A DNA stretch of 7,118 nucleotides, taken from NCBI GenBank assembly GCA_030598525.1, contig JAUVPT010000081.1, positions 1 to 7,118 on the forward strand, in the 5' to 3' direction. The notes under the pieces are model-generated. The model had not been told where the DNA came from. It searched no databases and was given only the letters and a program-made list of their open reading frames with translations. How positions within the stretch are numbered: position 1 is the stretch's first letter; each line of letters begins with the position of its first letter. Shown here in pieces: positions 5,836 through 7,118 of the stretch. The position numbers and the translations under genes were made by a program. Source of the DNA: Gemmatimonadota bacterium (GTDB lineage: Bacteria > Gemmatimonadota > Gemmatimonadetes > Palauibacterales > Palauibacteraceae).

Positions 5836-7118
5836 ACAGCAACGCACTAACCAGGAGTTCGAGAACGATGCGACGCGGGTGGATGGTAGCGGTGGCGGTG
5901 GCTTTCCTGTGGCCTGTCGGGGCCGGGTTGATGGCCCAGGAACAGGGTGTAACAGGCAGCACGGTTTCGCTGGCGGCCGGAGCCGCGAGCCTGGAACTGG
6001 CGCTCGCGGACGGGGGCACACGCGTCATTTCGCTGCGTGAGGGAGAGGTCCTCATCGACGGAGAGGTCCAGGGCAGTTACGAGCCCGGAGGGACCCTCGA
6101 CAATTCGTGGCGGTCGCTGCTTACGAGCCCGGCGCTCTTCGAGGGCTCGGGGCTGGCCGATCGACTGGCCGAATGGGTGCCGGATGCCAGCGGCGACGTG
6201 GAAGCGTCTTCGGGCAGCGCCCTCGAGGCCCTCTTCGACCGGCTGGCGGAAAGCTCGAACCGGACGGCGGCAGCGGCGCTTCCCGAGACGGCGACGATCG
6301 ACATTTCCGGAGGTGGCCAGGTGGCCATCGCGCCGGGAAGAATCACATCGCTCGGCGATCTCACGCGCGGCGTAGAGCTGCTGGGTCGTCAACTGGAGGT
6401 TCTGGGCGGCCAGGTGACTGGCCTGGAGGAGAACCTCGCGCTGGTCGTTCACGATGACTACACCGTGGGCGCCAACCAGCACATCGAAGGAAATATCGCG
6501 CTTCTGTCCGGGGACTTGAACCTAGAAGGCACCGTGGACGGTGACGTCCTGGTGCTCGAAGGCATTCTGACTCTTGGCCCGTCAGCCAACGTGTCGGGCG
6601 ATATCCTGCAAATAGGCGGAGACATCGTCGACGCCGGCGGCAGCGTATCGGGCGAAATGGTGTCACTCCTGGCGGGAGATCTCGGCAGCCTGGTATCAGG
6701 CGACTTCGAGGTAGACCTCGCGGACGAGATCGACATCCCCGTCAGGGTCAATGTGCGCTCCAGCAATCGAGGCTTCATCGGCTCGATCACCCACAACATC
6801 GGACACGCGATCAGCGGAATCATGGCCGCGATCGTTTGGCTCCTGGCCCTCTCGGCCCTCGGATTCGTGGTGGTGTACTTCTTCCGCTCGCGCCTTGAGG
6901 TAGCGGCCGGGGTGATCCGTACGGACACCGTGCGGTCGTTCGGCGTAGGGCTCGCGGGCCAGCTTCTGGTCCTGCCTGTTCTGCTTCTGCTCATCGTAGG
7001 CATCGTGACGTGGCTGGTCATCCCGGTGTACGCCCTGGCCGTAGCGCTGGCCATTCCGGCCGCCTACCTGGCCGTGGCGCACGCAATCGGAGAAGCCGTC
7101 GAGGAGCAGCGTTTCGAC
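5832..7118 (+). CDS. Secreted, membrane-anchored bactofilin-like (polymer-forming beta-helix) protein, 3' end missing
   Basis: The open frame runs from ATG 5832 (overlapping the anti-sigma stop) to the window end, 429 codons without a stop, so the gene is truncated by the window. The N-terminus is a signal peptide: basic RTMRRG (11-16), a hydrophobic core to about 33, and a likely cleavage in GLMAQE after A35. Starting at M13 (ATG 5868, with its own AGGAG) gives a more standard signal peptide. Residues 45-200 are an unrecognised domain with a short helical stretch around 176-200. Residues 216-290 form a repetitive beta-strand region in which G-[NDE] recurs at 220, 237, 256, 274 and 290, that is every 16-19 residues, as in bactofilin-type beta-helices (GTVDGDVLVLEG, ANVSGDILQIGGD). 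Three hydrophobic spans follow, at about 327-351, 373-396 and 397-417. As part of the sigma/anti-sigma operon it is probably an envelope component; its biochemical role is unknown. Confidence 0.75.
   Translation, partial: MNSNALTRSSRTMRRGWMVAVAVAFLWPVGAGLMAQEQGVTGSTVSLAAGAASLELALADGGTRVISLREGEVLIDGEVQGSYEPGGTLDNSWRSLLTSPALFEGSGLADRLAEWVPDASGDVEASSGSALEALFDRLAESSNRTAAAALPETATIDISGGGQVAIAPGRITSLGDLTRGVELLGRQLEVLGGQVTGLEENLALVVHDDYTVGANQHIEGNIALLSGDLNLEGTVDGDVLVLEGILTLGPSANVSGDILQIGGDIVDAGGSVSGEMVSLLAGDLGSLVSGDFEVDLADEIDIPVRVNVRSSNRGFIGSITHNIGHAISGIMAAIVWLLALSALGFVVVYFFRSRLEVAAGVIRTDTVRSFGVGLAGQLLVLPVLLLLIVGIVTWLVIPVYALAVALAIPAAYLAVAHAIGEAVEEQRFD

Overview
This is a high-GC, densely packed bacterial chromosomal window with housekeeping genes and one signalling operon. 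I see no mobile element, CRISPR array, rRNA or tRNA. The late genes of a futalosine-type menaquinone pathway, together with an ECF sigma factor and a zinc-motif anti-sigma factor, suggest a respiring free-living bacterium of a high-GC phylum. Gemmatimonadota or a relative is a reasonable guess, but the window does not prove it.

Layout, left to right. (1) Positions 34-861 (+) encode MutM/Fpg, the 8-oxoguanine DNA glycosylase. It converges on the next block across a 39-bp gap. (2) Positions 901-4401 (-) are a compact four-gene operon. Read in its own direction it runs: UbiD-family decarboxylase (MqnL-like), UbiA-family prenyltransferase (MqnP-like, apparently starting at a TTG that overlaps the upstream stop as TTGA), UbiX-type flavin prenyltransferase (MqnM-like), and a YfcE/MJ0936-type metallophosphoesterase whose start overlaps the UbiX stop by 8 nt. 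(3) Positions 4402-4538 are a 137-bp divergent intergenic region with an inverted repeat and an AT-rich TATGAT hexamer. (4) Positions 4539-7118 (+) are a second operon: ECF sigma factor (GTG start), membrane anti-sigma factor with an HxxxCxxC motif, and a secreted, membrane-anchored bactofilin-like protein that runs off the window end.

How they work together. In the minus-strand operon, UbiX makes prenylated FMN, the UbiD homologue uses it to decarboxylate a naphthoate-type quinone precursor, and the UbiA homologue attaches the isoprenoid tail. In the plus-strand operon, the anti-sigma factor should hold the sigma factor at the inner membrane until an envelope signal releases it. The translationally coupled third protein, predicted to put a short beta-helical polymer-type domain on the periplasmic side, is either the effector or part of the sensor. 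This sigma/anti-sigma/periplasmic-bactofilin unit is the part of the window most likely to be poorly described.
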